Shown here: piece by piece, positions 36,062 to 47,160 of the stretch | Layout: each line of letters begins with the position of its first letter | Position numbering within the stretch: position 1 is the stretch's first letter | Assembly (NCBI GenBank): GCA_025024175.1 | Contig: QCXZ01000138.1 | Coordinates: 51,865,092-51,929,091 of the forward strand | Length of the DNA stretch: 64,000 nucleotides | Direction: 5' to 3' | DNA from: Rhyzopertha dominica | Lineage: Eukaryota > Arthropoda > Insecta > Coleoptera > Bostrichidae | Notes under the pieces: generated by a model | Databases searched by the model: none | Told to the model about the DNA's origin: nothing | What the model saw: the letters and a program-made list of their open reading frames with translations, nothing else | Made by a program: the position numbers and the translations under genes

Positions 36062-36790
36062 TGTTAATAATAATAATACTTTATTTCCTTAGACTAACAG
36101 GTATGAAAAATCGTCTTAATGCATATTAACTTCATAGATATACAGTACACTAACAATATATGACAACCAAATAGATAAACTAGATACAACGTAATGATAA
36201 TAGCTGCATTAGAAGAAATATACCACATAATCAATACTATAAAAACAATGTTCCAAAAGAAGAGATACTAATTTTCTCTTGAACGTTACAAAAGTACTGC
36301 AATTTTTAATACTTGTAGGCAGTCCAAGAGTGTCAATATACCGTTTCGAAATATTTATGCGATTAAAATCAATAGCGAAGAATATTTACATAATCTAGAC
36401 TCCAGAGTGGTGCAATGGGCTCAATAAGAAAGCCCTCTGTCCAACTCGAGAGCAAGGAAGCTTACGTACCCTGTCGCTCTCGCCATGTCGTCCCCATTCG
36501 TTCTAATTCTAACAGGATTGGGACTATGCATCAAGTGAAATATTAGGTAATTCGTTTCTTTTTTTGCAATATACGACGCGCAGAAAAGCTTGACAGGAGT
36601 CGTGTGTGGATAGTTCAACAGTAACTTGATGGAGTAAGCGTTCCAGAACGTTGGATTAGTATTAAAGATGACCACAGCAGTTGGACAGTTGCACATCCTC
36701 TGTGCAGCCCTGACGTGAGTCTTCCAGATTTCGTTCTGTCCCTCTAGTGAAGTCTTCTGATTTCCGGACTGTATATAAAAATGTTTCAAA
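36062..36790 (-). pseudogene. 3' end of a non-LTR retrotransposon with (TTA)n tail
   Basis: On the minus strand, FNRINISKRYIDTLGLPTSI followed by KNCSTFVTFKRKLVSLLLEH (36360-36250) fits the extreme C-terminus of Jockey/CR1-type proteins (short LP..I....SF..FK..LK..LL). The element end is a (TTA)n tail, seen as TAATAATAATAATA at 36065-36078, just as at 3862 and 42361. The upstream 122-codon frame (36421-36789) contains HLMHSPNPVRIRTNGDDMAR and is compatible with the preceding region but is not diagnostic. Frames are broken between the two parts. Confidence 0.5.
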
Positions 36791-37825
36791 CTTTACTTTT
36801 AATAATATCAATTGTGGTTAAAATAATTGCAACTCGTAGTGCATTTTTTTACGCGACGAACGCCAGTTACAAAAGACCAAGTCCCGAACTTCCTCAATTG
36901 CTGGAGAAAGAGCAGCTAATTTCCAATTTCAATCTTTTCGTGCGGGGTTTCGCGCGACATGCTGTCGCGCACCAACTCTACATTATTCATGAAAAGTGCG
37001 GCGTACTCCACATTTATATCTCGTAAAGATCCTGCCTCCCATACGAGTATAATACAGGAAGGATATCACTATCAATCATATATGGCTTGTGTGTGTATGG
37101 AAGAGAAGAGGAGGCATTTTGCGACGATACGAAAGGCATAGACGGCGAACTTTGGGACATAATCTCCAGTTGACGGCGGGTTCGAACCGATTCTTTCGGT
37201 TTGGTTAGATAAAGGCAAACATAAGCAGGCGACGGAAAGAGATGATTGCATTTTAATATGAAACAAATGGGAAAATGGTATCATGACATCATTTTTGCAT
37301 ATTTTTACATTCATAGACCTCTGAGTGTATGCTCCCCTACTTTTTTAAGGGTTCTAATAGAGACGAATATAAATTAAATATGACCTTGTTGATCAAATGA
37401 ATCCCAATGAAAGTCAGGAATGACGTGCACGAGAATGAACCGCGTACCGTGAAAAGAAAACGCAACCTTCTATTCTACGATGAAAAAACCCTTATTTTGT
37501 CGATATATGAAGAAAAGAAAAGTGAGTGAAGAAAGCGCCCTAGCAGAGACTTCAAATTTATTTGGAATCCCAAAAACAACCTCTGGCGATCGGAGAAATT
37601 TGGACCGTCACAAAGAAAATTTTATTGGGTAAGGAATCGTTGAAAAATTGCTTCCAATTCAAGAAGACCGAATTCGAAAAGCTCTAGTTATTGAGAAGAA
37701 CATAAAGACATGCTGTGGAAAAACTATTTAAAAAATACTTGTTTATATAAAGTGACGCGGTGACAAGGTGGCGACATCTATAACTACAATAAATCCAACA
37801 ATATCGACAAAAAAAATAGACAAAT
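36791..37825. other. Mostly unrecognised; possible HTH relic at 37440-37730
   Basis: Around 37450-37620 the plus strand gives KRKRNLLFYDEKTLILSIYE and, one frame over, ALAETSNLFGIPKTT. This faintly resembles the N-terminal HTH of IS630-type transposases. Too weak for a firm call. The rest (frames 36781-37026 plus, 37072-37314 minus) has no motif. Confidence 0.25.
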
Positions 37826-38155
37826 GCACTGCTCAAAATGGTCTAAGGAACATACACTTTATTATCTTTTCATCTGGTGAGGCCAAATGATTTCTCAAAT
37901 CTCAATTTCTCAAATCAAAATCCACCGATTTCGGACCAGAAATTCTGACCTTAACTTCTGTATTTATACCTAGTTGTGAAATCGTAGATTCCTGCGCCAG
38001 GCTTGTTTTGCTTTCATCTGTTTTAAACTGAAGTTTGACACATGTGATAAGGTGTATTCAGTGCAATAATAACGTGTTCATTGATAAAACTGGAGTATGG
38101 AGCGTCGACATTTGTGTCCTAACTGTCTAACTGTGTTTATTCTATAAATTTGGGC

Positions 38156-38650
38156 ATCCAAGAAAGGTCAACTACCATTGCTTTCTAATTCAAGGATGTC
38201 AGGATTTTGACTGTTCAAATGATTTAGGAACCTACCCAACTCTTCTATACCATGGGGCCAAATAACATAAATGTCATCTACGTATTTATACCAACATTTT
38301 GGCTTAAACTGGAAACTGTTTTCTGCTATCTGTTCAAAATTTTCCATAAAGAAATTGGCTACTACAGGACTTAGAGGTGAACCCATTGCACAACCTGACT
38401 TTTGTTCATAAAAATTATGGTTCCATAAGAAATAAGTAGATTTTAAACAATGTTTAGATAATCTGGCTATCGTGTCACCTAGGGGATCCCTATTAAGCTT
38501 GGATTTGATGATGTCTTTTGCTTCAGGAATGGGTACTTTCGTAAATAAAGAAACAACGTCAAAACTAACTAAAATATCACCTTCTGAAGTAACGTCTCGC
38601 TTCCTTGGTGATTTATTTAATTACTTTAAAAATTTTGTTTGAACTTGTGT
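38156..38650 (-). pseudogene. Penelope-like element reverse transcriptase fragment
   Basis: Reading down from about 38600: TSEGDILVSFDVVSLFTKVP, IPEAKDIIKSKLNRDPLGDT, STYFLWNHNFYEQKSGCAMG, SPLSPVVANFFMENFEQIAE, PKCWYKYVDDIYVIWPHGIE, ELGRFLNHLNSQNPDILELE. MGSPLSPVVANFFM and YKYVDDIYVIWPHG are diagnostic of Penelope-like RTs; the catalytic YVDD is intact. The frame is open without a stop from about 38598 to the TAG near 38168, though the usual 5' start and the 3' GIY-YIG endonuclease are missing. A stop-interrupted stretch extends it to about 38650. Inserted in the Tc1-like element described at 37827-38876. Confidence 0.88.
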
Positions 38651-38676
38651 CAGGCAAATTTTGAGGATCTCCGTCT

Positions 38677-38710
38677 TTGACAAAGATTACAGGTGTAATC
38701 GAAACGTCAG
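38677..38710 (+). ncRNA. Hammerhead-ribozyme-like motif beside the Penelope-like fragment
   Basis: TTGACAAA, then GATTAC-AGGT-GTAATC forming a perfect 6-bp hairpin (38685-38700), then GAAACGTC. This is the layout CTGANGA - stem II - GAAAC - GTC of the minimal type I hammerheads known from Penelope-like elements. Two core bases deviate (first C to T, G of the last GA to A), so cleavage activity is doubtful. It lies on the plus strand while the adjacent RT is on the minus strand, which is odd and weakens the call. Confidence 0.35.
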
Positions 38711-38999
38711 ACTAATACTTGTTTGTCAGTGTTTTCAAGAGACATCGATCTTTCCGAGAAAATATTATCTTATATTATGGACGCTGAAAGCATTCACCCT
38801 CGTAAACATTAGAATATGTCCAAATTTAATACAAACCCAGAAAAACTGTAAGTTCCTTAGACCATTTTGAGCAGTGTATTTTATTTAGACGATACCTACT
38901 TAGTTCGATAGAAGGTAGTCAATGGCCAAGGATGTTCAAAACAATGCCCTCAATTTTTCCGGCGATTCTTTAACTTCTTGCAGCTGAAAAACTGAAGCA

Positions 39000-39470
39000 T
39001 TCCGGGAATGCCTTCAATTAGATGGAAAGCACCAACAGATTTTCGTAATTCCTCCGGAAGCCAAACCAAAACTAAATCACCGAGCAATTATCCAAAGCAG
39101 CGGCGCACGGGCAACAATAATTGCCGGCCGACCGGTAATTTCTTTATCTGGTATCGACACGTAGGGGCATTTCTAGGAACGTTGGCGGCGTGGCGGTGGC
39201 ACGTGAACTTTTCACAGCGATAACGGGCCCCCGACTCCCCTTATCGCGGGCACGGGTCACGTGCCCCTGCCGTGAGATTGTCCACTTCTGACCGGAACTC
39301 CGCTCTCGTTATGCCATGCAAATCAGAAGGGACAATTGAGTCCGGCACAACAACAGATGCCCGGAGTAGGTGTGCTGAAGCGAATGTCACCTCGGAGGAA
39401 AATTGAGAGAGGGGTTGGGTGTAGCGCGACCGGAAGCCTGACAGATTTTAGCCCTCTCAGGATAACTATT
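39000..39470. promoter_or_regulatory. GC/CpG-rich island, candidate regulatory DNA
   Basis: ATTGCCGGCCGACCGGTAAT near 39119, GTTGGCGGCGTGGCGGTGG near 39181 and CCCCTTATCGCGGGCACGGG near 39236. The 71-codon frame 39008-39223 has no domain. No element match. Confidence 0.3.
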
Positions 39471-39570
39471 AACTATGGGGGATTATTAAAGCTTTACAGC
39501 ATGTAGGTACTCGTACGTATGTAGTAAGAAAACATGCTTGGAGATTTTCCTCATCTTTTCCGGGTTCAGT

Positions 39571-39612
39571 ATATACAGGCTATTCCAAAAGTGATGATCC
39601 AAACTAAAGCAC
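39571..39612. repeat. Solo mariner-type terminal-repeat-like sequence
   Basis: TATACAGGCTATTCCAAAAG at 39571-39590 has the form of the ends of mariner-like elements in this window (TATACAGGGTGATTTTTTG at 54535, and TATACAGGATGTTTC as the complement at 61191). No partner end or transposase was found nearby. Confidence 0.3.
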
Positions 39613-40080
39613 TAGGTAGAATGGGTCATTTCCAATAGAAATAACCACACATGCCATTATCTAATTGTTTACGGTTTAAAAATTACGGTGCATTTATAAA
39701 TCTTCTGAAAATCACTAAATCAAGTCTGCCATGAAAACTCAGGATAATCTTCGTAATTTGTTTCGTAATTAGTAACACAGGGTATAGTAAGTGTTCAACT
39801 GTAACATTTATTTTGAAAATACGCCTGGTTTCTTGCTCGCTTTTACTCTATATGAAAAACACAATTCATGTTTAGGCGTATTTATCTTGTAAGAAAGTAC
39901 ACGACCCAAATGTGCCCCAACTATTTTAAAAACTTCTGCGTTTTATGCTAATTTAAATAAGACAAGACTGATTTCTGAATCTATTATAGTATTTGCATAA
40001 GAGACTTGTCAAACGGTTCTTTGTGTAATTGAGATTAATGTGATTAAGACTAATAACTAATACTAACTAATAACTAACTA
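39613..40080. other. AT-rich, short (ACTAAT)n microsatellite at its end
   Basis: Imperfect repetition of ACTAAT/AACTAACT runs from about 40048 to 40082. Nothing else recognised. Confidence 0.45.
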
Positions 40081-40545
40081 ATGGAGAATATACCTGCAAA
40101 CAGTGTAATAACAATGGACAACGCCGACTGCCATTCGGTACAAAAAAAATAAAATTCCAAATAGAGGCATTCAAAAACAAGAAATTATGGACTTGTATTT
40201 TGAAGATAACTATACGAAAGAAGAGTTTTTGGAAGTACTAAGAACTAAAGATAAAGAACATGAAGCAGACCAAGAAGCAGAGAATCGTGGTCATCAAGTG
40301 CATCGGCTTCCACCCTATTATTGTATTTTTAATCCCATTAAATTGATATGGGCATAAATAAAGGGAAATTTAAGAAGAGAAAATACAAATCCCAAATTTA
40401 GTGTAGGCATCGTAAACTTAATTGAAGAAAAGGTTAATAAAATAAATGAAGTTAGCTGGGTCATGTAACTGAAATCGAGGATAATTATCTCGCCAAACGT
40501 GCAAGAATTAATTATAATTATAAATCTAAAGAGCGACAGTAATGA
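40081..40545 (+). pseudogene. IS630/Tc1-type transposase, C-terminal DDE region, broken
   Basis: MENIPANSVITMDNADCHSV (40084-40143) is the family block with the second catalytic Asp in MDNA..H. After a stop and frameshift near 40153: KQEIMDLYFEDNYTKEEFLE, NRGHQVHRLPPYYCIFNPIK, LIWA (40288-40355), which corresponds to LPPYHC.FNPIE.IWA; here the third acidic position (E of NPIE) reads Lys in NPIK. Then IKGNLRRENTNPKF and INEVSWVM. Stops at about 40357 and 40468. The N-terminal half of a similar protein lies downstream at 40942 rather than upstream. Confidence 0.75.
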
Positions 40546-40940
40546 TGAATTTTTTTATAGTGACTGTGGCCATAATTAATTTTTAATATTTATTTAGCGC
40601 GAATTATCTACCTGCGTAGTTTTTGTCGTATATGTAAATACAGCACATAATATTTAATTAAAGTGTGTGAAAATTGTTATAATTATACTTTTAATATGGT
40701 CCTGGAAAGGGGTAATATAGACAAACTTTAAACTAAATTTGGCTTCTATGGTATAATAATGCAAGTTTCTTAACGTTATTACAACCCTGCAGTAAAATGT
40801 ATCTTTCATCTCCAACAGCAGGCGGCCCCTCATAAGTTGCCGCAAATAACCCAATGACCATAAATTTAGGTCGGATTTTCGGAGGACCAAAANTAGCATT
40901 CAGTCTTAATATATCTGTGCGCGAGATAAGAGAAGCAAAA
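40546..40940. other. No feature recognised
   Basis: AT-rich; one ambiguous base near 40893. Confidence 0.35.
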
Positions 40941-40941
40941 A

Positions 40942-41208
40942 ATGTTCCGTCCTTGGGTAGATGCTGCTCCAAGCACCGCTCAGAATGAGGTTGCTGAGGC
41001 TGACATGGAAGTGCAAATTGAAGAAAACAAGAGGAATCGTCGTTACCTTACCCAAGATGCCAAAGAAATCATAAAAAATGTATACAAATTTTTGATAAAA
41101 AAAAGAGTGCGTGTTCCATTAAGAGTGACAAGTGAAAAGGTTAGTGTGCCCTACACGACGGTGAGAAATATTTTGAAAATAAAAGAAATTAAAAAAAAAA
41201 GTGATTAA
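40942..41208 (+). pseudogene. IS630/Tc1-type transposase N-terminal HTH fragment
   Basis: After a variable leader, RNRRYLTQDAKEIIKNVYKF (residues 32-51) and RVTSEKVSVPYTTVRNILK (61-79) match the N-terminal region of insect IS630-like transposases (L....K.II.NVY.YF ... L....V.....T GVS..TV..I.K). The frame ends soon after in a Lys-rich run (KEIKKKSD). The catalytic part is absent here, but a C-terminal piece of the same type lies 400 bp upstream in the same direction. Either two separate copies or a rearranged one. Confidence 0.6.
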
Positions 41209-41459
41209 CCAAACGTATAAGGAAAATAAAGTTTCAGCTACTGCAAGTCTGAAATTAGAACTTTTGTTAAAATAAAATATAAAAAGTTAAAATGCATGTC
41301 TATGCTGTGCTGTCTGCACCAACTGCAGATATCCTCTGATGAACAGTGATGGCGTAGTGGACAAAATAAAACTATGAAACTGGCAAAAAAAATCGTGCAT
41401 TTCTATAAGCCACTTTATAGGCACCTAATCTGTAAAGTCTTATTTACCAGGTCAGCTCA

Positions 41460-41820
41460 TAAGTACCGTTCTTGGCATCTTAGCTTGCGCAAGTTTCACA
41501 CTCATCTGCCGAGCATAATCAGCATCATGCCGCTGCAGCAGGAAACACAACCCAAATTAAAGCGAACTTCTTTCCCTTCCCATTCGGCAAAGCGTGCATT
41601 TCATGTGCGACAACAAAAGTAACAAGGCGGCACTCCGGAGGAATTCCCCTTTCCGTGTTCCGGGAAGTTCCGGATACATTTCATCAAATATTTTACGTGA
41701 CTGTTCTTATTTCTTAATCTATTAGTTGAGACGGCGTGCATGCGCCTCGAAATAATTCGCACAGCAGCGGCGAAATTCTATATGCCCAACTTATAAACTT
41801 CTGCACTGCTACGGAAAGTT
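41460..41820. promoter_or_regulatory. Moderately GC/CpG-rich island, candidate regulatory DNA
   Basis: CATGCCGCTGCAGCAGG near 41526, GGCGGCACTCCGGAGG near 41625, GACGGCGTGCATGCGCC near 41731, CACAGCAGCGGCG near 41760. No coding frame or element match. Confidence 0.25.
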
Positions 41821-42358
41821 TGCCATGTTTGATGTGAAAGGAGTTGACATTAAAATTGAAATCCCTGTGCCAGAAGATTTTAACACGATCAAAGATCGCT
41901 GTAATTTAATCTTTTGGATGGAATGCGCCTGTTACGCCCAGTTCACATGCCGAAGCGATGCGGCTTTGGCAAACACATCTTTACGAGTAGCAGATGAGAG
42001 ATTGCTACAATGGATCCCGTCTTATGCACTTTCGTAGAACCTCCTTAGATGTTATTAATATTCGCTACGTTTTCGCTTTGATGAAGTTGAATTAAAACAT
42101 GTTTGCAAGTTCGTACCTGCAATAATAAGAATTGACTAAAAAAGGAAGGAAGGCACATGATGAATATCTTGAATTAAGAAAGAATTAGTACAATGTACAC
42201 TAAGAAAGGTGTTAGTTGTAAATTTAACGAAATGCTGTCATGGACTAAATTCACATTAATACAACGAAATCTTATTTGTAGTTATCAATCATCTGCATTG
42301 TATCAAATACTGCAGTAATTAGTTAAAATCAAATGCATGCTAGTTTAACAAAAATAGT
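41821..42358. other. No feature recognised
   Basis: A 70-codon plus frame at 41825-42037 (ATG start; VKGVDIKIEIPVPEDFNT near the N-terminus) has no domain I recognise and no neighbours; kept as unassigned. Confidence 0.25.
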
Positions 42359-43665
42359 ATATAATAATAATAATAATAAAGTTTATTTCTAGCGGACCAG
42401 AGCGGTCCATAGTGAAAGCATACACAATGATACAACACTAAATTTAGAACAATATAGGAATAATTAACATAAATAAGAAATCTAATTTAAAATACATAAA
42501 TGGAACTCAGAATAGAATTCATTATAAAGACGGGTAGTTAACAACTACTAAAATAAAGTCATATTATAAAAATTCGGCATCAAATTTCATTATCATTTCT
42601 TTTTTAACTTTGGCATGACAAAAGTTTACACTAAATATATCAAATTTGGAATTAGCAATAGAATTATTATATAAACGAAAACAAGGCAGCAAAGCGGAAT
42701 TAAAATGGTGGCGTGTATGGGGTACAGAATAATAATATGTTACAGAATAATAATATGTTACATCCCCCAATGAGTTTTTGCAGAAATATCAGACTGGATA
42801 TAGCTCTGCGAGCATTGAGCGAGTTCTCACCGACAGCGTTAAGAAGGATTTTTTGACTACAATGCCTTACAGGATATAAATTGAATTTCTTCAGGTATAT
42901 ATATTTAGCGAACTTTCGGAGGACATTTTCAAGCAGGTCAATGTAAATCTGGTGGTTAAGTTTGCAAACAATTGCCCAATATTCAAATCTAGATCTTATT
43001 AGTGAGTAAAAGAGAAGCTTTATACATTCGACGTTTGTGAAATCGTTGGTATTCCGAAGCAGAAATCGCATAGCGCCATCACTATATGAGGAACAAAGGT
43101 CAGACCAGTATCCAATATCACACCCAAGTCAGAGACTTGAAGACAATCTTCTAAGGGAGTGCCTTCAATGTTGTAAAAAATATCGAGTGTGATGCATACT
43201 CCTGGAGAAGGTTATCTTCTTGCATTTAATTTCATTAAGCTGTAAACCGTTAAGCCCACACCAGCCTACCAAAGAATCTATGTCCCCTTGCAGTGCCATA
43301 CAATCATCAGTACTCCGCTAACAGTACAGATCTTGAGATCGTCCGCATACAAGATAGTCGTTGTAAACATTTATAAACAATAAGGGGCCCAAATTTGAGC
43401 CCTGAATTACACCACTGCTCAATCGGTAAGAGTAGAATCTGACCCCACGATGCTCAACATACTGCACTCTTTCCTTCGTCGCGGAGTAAATCAAAGCAAT
43501 GAGACTCTCACACAATCCAAAGTTACGTGGCTTTTTGAGGACGATACAATGATGCACCCAATCAAAGGCTTTGGTCAGATCTGTATAAATAGCATCTACC
43601 TGAAAGCGGCTGTCCATAGCCATAGGAGACAAAGTGGGTAAATTCTAGCAGATTTGTCACTGTAG
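42359..43665 (-). mobile_element. Jockey/CR1-like non-LTR retrotransposon with (TTA)n tail, 5' truncated
   Basis: The minus strand carries IYTDLTKAFDWVHHCIVLK (near 43580), SSGVIQGSNLGPLLF (43420-43376), then after a frameshift LYADDLKICTV with an intact catalytic box (about 43347-43315), GLNGLQLNEIKCKKITFSRS, then the 123-codon frame 43071-42700: FTNVECIKLLFYSLIRSRFE, YWAIVCKLNHQIYIDLLENV, YPVRHCSQKILLNAVGENSL. The element ends in (TTA)n, visible as TAATAATAATAATAATAA at 42361-42378. Endonuclease and ORF1 are absent, and at least three frameshifts separate the parts. The 63-codon plus frame at 43450 is a shadow. Confidence 0.85.
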
Positions 43666-43804
43666 ACTGGCCTTTAATAAATAGTTATTGTAGCAAGAAT
43701 GCATTATTGTCAATCTACAACCACTATTTTTGAATTAACAACCGGATTAGTTGTTGTAATGCTAATTTATTAATTAACAACATATACCTTACAAAAGCGA
43801 AAAG
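43666..43804. other. Flank between retrotransposon and inverted-repeat composite
   Basis: AT-rich, with TAATTTATTAATTAAC near 43764. Nothing recognised. Confidence 0.35.
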
Positions 43805-44123
43805 AATTCTACGATCAAACGAACTTACCTGTGAAGTTCGATCGTAATTATATTAGGCATCTCGCTCGAAGAGATCACTATTATTTCACTAGTAGTACCG
43901 CTATTTGTCGCTAGGTGGCCACAAGTTTAAAGAAAAACTGCACGACCGGCAAGGCCAGATCGCACAATATATCACATCTGCTATTATTCGCTTATCCAGT
44001 TTTGCAACATCGCAAATCATGAGGGGAAAAAATTTAGGGTAGGGAGGGAGTGATCTCTTCGAGCGAGATGCCTAATATAATTACGATCGAACTTCACAGG
44101 TAAGTTCGTTTGATCGTAGAATT
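43805..44123. repeat. Palindromic unit with 75-bp perfect arms
   Basis: Bases 43805-43879 (AATTCTACGATCAAACGAAC, TTACCTGTGAAGTTCGATCG, then TATTAGGCATCTCGCTCG) recur as the exact reverse complement at 44049-44123. The roughly 170-bp centre contains a block (about 43881-43984: GTCGCTAGGTGGCCACAAG, GCACGACCGGCAAGGCCAG) that also occurs inverted in the right-hand repeat at 48213-48345. No coding frame. It resembles a solo fold-back unit sitting at the left edge of the larger composite. Confidence 0.85.
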
Positions 44124-47100
44124 ATATTACGGCATCTCGCTCTCGAGATCACTATTATTTCACTAGTAGCAGTTTAAAGAAATCGATGTTGCAAAAAACA
44201 GCAAAACAGAGCACAGCGTCAAGACATTTGTTTATGTCTATAGACATCATCTGGAATTGTTAATACAACAAGATAAGCAAATGAACTAAATCTCTGGTTA
44301 CAATCCTAGTATAAAAATATCTAAACCAGAGAAAATGATCGGTTATAAACCGAAAATTTCAAAACGGCCTTTCGTTCATACCTGGGTGGTAGATTCTCTA
44401 GTTACCTGTCAATCTAGGTCTTCCATATATGGTTAAAAAAGCTGAAAATGTTCTCTGAACTATCCCTGCTAATGTCAGTGTGTCCTCTTTCCTTGTCTTA
44501 GAAAAGGTCTCCCTGAGCTTAAACGTAGTAATCTCATTCGCCCCAAAAGAATCGATGAACGATCATGCAATTCACAATTTTCTTTAATTAATGATTCCTA
44601 TATACCAAGGGCAGACATAAAAAGAATCAACTTATTACACATTACAGCCCTATAGAAGTTGTAGCTATTTTAATTTTTATCCATAGAACATCGGTTAATC
44701 CAAATGCAGTAACCTATTTTGCTATAAATTTAAATATTTTAAAACCTGTTTCTAATATCCCAATCGAAGTAATAAACTTCTGGACGTATATGCTATATAT
44801 GCTATTATGCTATATGCTATTAATAAAATAGCACTATGATAACCAAATTGATCAGAATAGTAAATAAACTGAGCTCAAACAATTGTCAGTTACAAAATAG
44901 CAACCAATCTATAAAAATATATTTCTAAAATTACAGCATCTGACTGAACAATGACTTTAGTCTTCTGAGAAAATCTTCATCACCCATTGTGAACTTATCG
45001 ATTTGTTCTAAACAACCTGAGAAAGACCTATATTGATGAGATCTTCTGCTATTCCTCCTTCTGAATAGCTTGTCTGATAACAGTCTGACATATAAAGGAA
45101 GAATGGTTAAAATTGATAATTCCCAAAGGAAGGCGATAACATATCTACACCTTAATCCATTTCTGTTCCTTTCAAGAAAGGAAGGAATACATAAGGCGAA
45201 TATTTTTCTGAATATGCTAATGCCTCATAACTGGAATAATCCAGGAAAATCAGAAAATATAATCTCCAAAAAACAACTAATTGTTCTTCAATTCAGTTCT
45301 GGCAGAAACCTATTGATTCAAGCTCAGCTTGAAAATTGACTTAATCTTATATAAGCTAGCTGAACCTAGCACACAGATCTGCTTAATTAAATTCTCGTTT
45401 AGATCTTCTAAACGAACAACGAAACTGTATGTCTTAATATCACACCCTTTGTCTATTCAGTGTTGACAATTAAACTAAAGTAAACTGACAAATAAAAGAC
45501 CATCAATTTAAATCTTAAATTATCAGTATTTGTGCCCTTTATAAAGCAAGAAATATTTAATGGGTGCATAGTAACTAACCTCCCAGAGGAGAACCCTGAT
45601 ATCAAGGCTAAATAGTCTACAACTTGGCCGCTGAACTCTCGAGGATCTCCCAGCACCCAAAATCGACAGGATTGGAAACTAGCCAATTAAGTAAAATAAG
45701 TAATGAATTAATGTATGTACCTACTCATATAGATCTATTAAAATATGTCAATCGCCATACGATAATTAACTAGAGCTATCAGAACCTGATTTTGGAATAC
45801 TACCCATTTTCTATGTAAATAAAAGATGCAAACAATTCTAAGTAGGCAATAAATAAATCCTTAAAAATTTATAACCCCGACCTCTGCGGGTTTACAGGAA
45901 CCTAAGTAGCGCCCCACCTTTGGTGAACGCTCTGTGTCTTAAAAAACAGTCTTCTTTTATTTTATTGGCAATAGGTACAAACTATATTTTGCCAAAACAC
46001 GTCTGTTTTTTCAGACAAAATTTTTGCATTAATTGCATAGGGGATATATCAACAATTCTCATTGAGAAACTGAAGACCAGACAATATCTTACTATATGCC
46101 TTACATAACAGCTCTTCTAACTCTGAAGGATTATGTCTCTATATGTAATGCTTTTTAAAACCATCTTCCCTGTTTGCCAGATGGATCCTCCAGTGTCTAT
46201 CTTGGTCCTCTCTTTCACCTAATTCTAAATGCAACAGGAGTAGTCTGGGCATTTTATGCCTTGTAAAGTAATTACATAATTTTAGTTCATATTTATGTCG
46301 CTATTACCAAATGTATGAAACGTCATGACAAAACTAAACGACTTCAAATGATAAAACGTAAGATAATGATGGCCGGCAATGCAGGCACCGCGTACACTCT
46401 GCTGGAGAACCAGCGAACTGCCATCCAATGCACGACAGACCGAGAGCGCCATCTATCGATGACTGAAAGCGGAGGCGCATGGATCTGAATCTGAATTGGT
46501 GCGCGAATTTTATTGTCACCTATCTTACTTAAAAGCTGAAAAATGCTGAAACAGGCTGAAAAGTTTGAAATATATAACGAAGTTTAAAGAGTCTGTGATG
46601 TTATAAAGAAGGTGGGTGCAAAATTGCTAGTGACTCTACAATCTTATGTAGGAACCTGGCCTAAAGTATAAGCTTTCATTACAAAATTTAAGATGAACAT
46701 CTTTCTGTCTGGTATAATAACCAAGAATAGATAAGTCTGCGCAGCTGATACATGAATGCTACCCTTTTCACGACTTTCCTCAATGGAAATAGAACGACAG
46801 CTCTTGACCTAAGATGAGAGTATACATAATAGTATTCTAAGGAGGTTAAAACCAATGCAGAACAGGAGGAATAAAAGGAACTTTCATGAACGAAGAGACT
46901 TAGTCTACTTCTGTTTCTCCTTCTCTCCTAGTTTATGCTCTCTCCCTCCTTTATCTAAACTGATAACTTAAAGATTTTGCCAGCTTAACAAAATTATTTT
47001 TATGGCTGGGTTGAAATATATCCTGGTGAATAAGGCCAAACAACCTTCTTCCATGCTGCTTCTGAAAATAATCCTGAGTGTCTGCAAGTTCTGTTAGAAC

Positions 47101-47160
47101 TTCAAATAATGTGATTATTTAGTGAGCTAAAAAAGCAGTAAAAAAACATGTAAACAGCTT

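Larger units (their letters stand above)
37827..38876. mobile_element. Tc1-like element with 25-bp perfect inverted repeats, split by a Penelope-like insertion
   Basis: Bases 37827-37851 (CACTGCTCAAAATGGTCT then AAGGAAC) are the exact reverse complement of 38852-38876. The ends resemble those of insect Tc1-like transposons, which begin CA(C/G)TGCTCAAAA. The right end abuts TA as expected of a TA target; the left abuts TG, so one copy of the dinucleotide has changed. At 38098 an ATG starts MERRHLCPNCL, a plausible transposase N-terminus cut short. The middle (about 38156-38710) belongs to a Penelope-like element in the minus direction. The host element is therefore a truncated, nested relic of about 1,050 bp. 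Confidence 0.75.

Noticed and set aside
37180..37200. tRNA B-box-like GGGTTCGAACC
   Set aside because: No A box at suitable distance and no cloverleaf pairing.
37440..37730. IS630-like HTH transposase relic
   Set aside because: Resemblance limited to short segments in two frames; kept only as a note in the gap entry.
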